NCBI GenBank assembly: GCA_902465105.1
Contig: CABQLM010000077.1
Span: 1-7,899, forward strand
Direction of reading: 5' to 3'
Length of the DNA: 7,899 nucleotides
Source of the DNA: an uncultured Collinsella sp.
GTDB lineage: Bacteria; Actinomycetota; Coriobacteriia; Coriobacteriales; Coriobacteriaceae
The notes under the pieces are model-generated. The model ran no database searches. It was given only the letters and a program-made list of their open reading frames with translations, and was not told the origin of the DNA. A program made the position numbers and the translations under genes. This document shows positions 6,522 through 7,899 of the stretch, piece by piece (the first letter of the stretch is position 1; the number at the start of each line of letters is the position of its first letter).

Positions 6522-7865
6522 GTGCCAAATAAGACTGAGAGCACGGGTACTGGGCTGGAATCCTACGTTGCAAAGCTCATGGGCAACGGCTCAAACAGGA
6601 CTTCGGTAACCGAGGACGAAATTCAGGTCGCCCTGAAGGATATCGATGTTTCTGACGAGCAGCTCACTGCGGTCTATTCCGCGCTGCGCAACAGCGGCAT
6701 CCAGATTATCTCCGCGAGCGGAAACGACGACGCTCCCATGGACGTCGACGATGATGATAACGATACCAACGATTTCGATGACGACGAGGAACACGATTCT
6801 GGTTCACTCGACGATCACGAGCTTAAGATGGCCCGTCAGGCCGACGCTGAGATGGGTTCTTCTAAGAGTAAGAAGAAGCGTACCGTGCGTACGTCCCGCT
6901 CTCGTTCGCGCGTGCGTGGCATCGATGCCTCTACGGTTATGCTGACCGGCGACCCGGTCCGAATGTACCTCAAGGAGATCGGCAAGGTTGACCTGCTGAC
7001 TGCCTCTGAAGAGGTTGACCTTGCCATGAAGATCGAGGCGGGCCTCGAGGCAACCGAGAAGCTCGAGGCTAACGAGGCGGGCGAGATCGAGCTCACCCGC
7101 GGCGAGATGCGTCGTCTTACGCGCATTGAGAACGTGGGCCTCGAGGCCAAGCAGGCGCTCATCAGCGCCAACCTGCGTCTGGTCGTTTCCATCGCCAAGC
7201 GCTACGTCGGTCGCGGCATGCTGTTCCTGGACCTGATCCAGGAGGGCAACCTCGGTCTGATTCGCGCGGTCGAGAAGTTCGACTACCAGAAGGGCTTTAA
7301 GTTCTCTACATACGCGACGTGGTGGATCCGTCAGGCCATTACGCGCGCTATTGCCGACCAGGCCCGTACTATCCGTATTCCCGTGCACATGGTTGAGACC
7401 ATCAATAAGCTCGTTCGCGTGCAGCGCCAGCTTCTTCAGGACCTGGGTCGCGACCCGACCCCAGAGGAAATTGGTGCCGAGATGGACATGAGCGCCGACC
7501 GCGTTCGCGAGATTCAGAAGATTTCGCAGGAGCCCGTGTCACTTGAGACTCCCATCGGCGAAGAAGAGGATTCCCAGCTTGGCGACTTTATCGAGGACTC
7601 GCAGGCCGTCGTTCCTCCCGATGCAGCTAGTTTCTCTATGCTGCAGGAGCAACTCACTCAGGTGCTCGACTCGCTAGCCGATCGTGAACGAAAGGTTATC
7701 GAGCTTCGTTTTGGCCTTGTCGATGGACATCCCCGCACGCTCGAGGAGGTCGGTCGAGAGTTTGGCGTCACGCGTGAGCGTATTCGCCAGATCGAGTCCA
7801 AGACCCTAGCCAAACTCCGTCACCCCAGCCGCAGTAGCAAGCTCAAAGACTACATCGAGTCTTAG
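6522..7865 (+). CDS. rpoD: Primary sigma factor RpoD (SigA/sigma-70 group 1)
   Basis: This is the housekeeping sigma factor that directs RNA polymerase to -10/-35 promoters. The 447-residue product has a compact region 1.1-like segment (about 30-63, [18 protein letters not shown] then [11 protein letters not shown]), a strongly acidic stretch (74-90) and a basic Ser/Arg-rich stretch (115-132). Region 1.2 starts at [11 protein letters not shown] (144-154). A short non-conserved insert (about 175-210) precedes region 2 ([20 protein letters not shown] at 214-233, [31 protein letters not shown], then TIRIPVHM to 290). Region 3 runs about 291-370, including the finger segment [14 protein letters not shown] (346-359). 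Region 4 has the -35-binding helix-turn-helix (about 405-432, [20 protein letters not shown]). Full region 1-4 content identifies a group 1 sigma rather than an alternative one. It starts at GTG, 110 bases after dnaG, the usual macromolecular synthesis operon neighbour. A palindrome follows its stop directly. Confidence 0.97.
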   Translation: MPNKTESTGTGLESYVAKLMGNGSNRTSVTEDEIQVALKDIDVSDEQLTAVYSALRNSGIQIISASGNDDAPMDVDDDDNDTNDFDDDEEHDSGSLDDHELKMARQADAEMGSSKSKKKRTVRTSRSRSRVRGIDASTVMLTGDPVRMYLKEIGKVDLLTASEEVDLAMKIEAGLEATEKLEANEAGEIELTRGEMRRLTRIENVGLEAKQALISANLRLVVSIAKRYVGRGMLFLDLIQEGNLGLIRAVEKFDYQKGFKFSTYATWWIRQAITRAIADQARTIRIPVHMVETINKLVRVQRQLLQDLGRDPTPEEIGAEMDMSADRVREIQKISQEPVSLETPIGEEEDSQLGDFIEDSQAVVPPDAASFSMLQEQLTQVLDSLADRERKVIELRFGLVDGHPRTLEEVGREFGVTRERIRQIESKTLAKLRHPSRSSKLKDYIES

Positions 7866-7867
7866 GA

Positions 7868-7895
7868 GTTACGCGGTTTTACCAAACCGCGTAAC
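7868..7895 (+). terminator. Perfect 12-bp inverted repeat after rpoD, probable terminator hairpin
   Basis: GTTACGCGGTTT (7868-7879) pairs fully with AAACCGCGTAAC (7884-7895) around a 4-base TACC loop, starting two bases after the rpoD stop. The position and the G+C-rich stem core suit a transcription terminator or a 3'-end stabilising hairpin. The four bases after the stem are GGCT, not a T run, and the window ends there, so an intrinsic terminator cannot be confirmed. Confidence 0.55.
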
Positions 7896-7899
7896 GGCT

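Overview
The window is about 60% G+C (by eye) and codes on the plus strand throughout. It holds seven genes: the 3' end of infB, then rbfA, a DHH/DHHA1 phosphoesterase gene of the NrnA/CnpB type, truB, ribF, dnaG and rpoD. Gene order, codon choice, GTG starts and several actinobacterial-looking motifs (for example EGYTD in the primase Toprim domain) point to Actinomycetota. My best guess is class Coriobacteriia, possibly Collinsella. That placement rests on recalled protein style, not on a search.

Region 2-4316 is the distal part of the widespread nusA-infB operon. It covers translation initiation (IF2), 30S subunit maturation (RbfA), nanoRNA or cyclic-dinucleotide turnover (DHH protein), tRNA U55 pseudouridylation (TruB) and FMN/FAD synthesis (RibF). 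Genes are separated by at most 17 bases or overlap. Two junctions are 8-base start/stop overlaps of the same shape (rbfA/DHH and ribF/dnaG), and truB/ribF overlap by one base, so translational coupling is likely.

Region 4309-7865 is dnaG followed by rpoD, the core of the classical macromolecular synthesis operon. Here dnaG overlaps the end of ribF, so two operons usually described separately run together without a gap or visible terminator. The only real intergenic stretch is 6412-6521 (110 bases) before rpoD. It carries a tentative extended -10 promoter, a small inverted repeat and a good Shine-Dalgarno site. A perfect 12-bp inverted repeat follows the rpoD stop and runs almost to the window end. 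It may be the operon's terminator, but any T-tract would lie outside the window.

I see no mobile element, CRISPR array, RNA gene, pseudogene or defence or biosynthetic system. The window is conserved housekeeping DNA. The points worth a second look are the fused operon layout, substitutions at normally conserved sites in IF2 and RibF, a long low-complexity linker in DnaG, the acidic-then-basic N-terminus of RpoD, and the small structures flanking rpoD.
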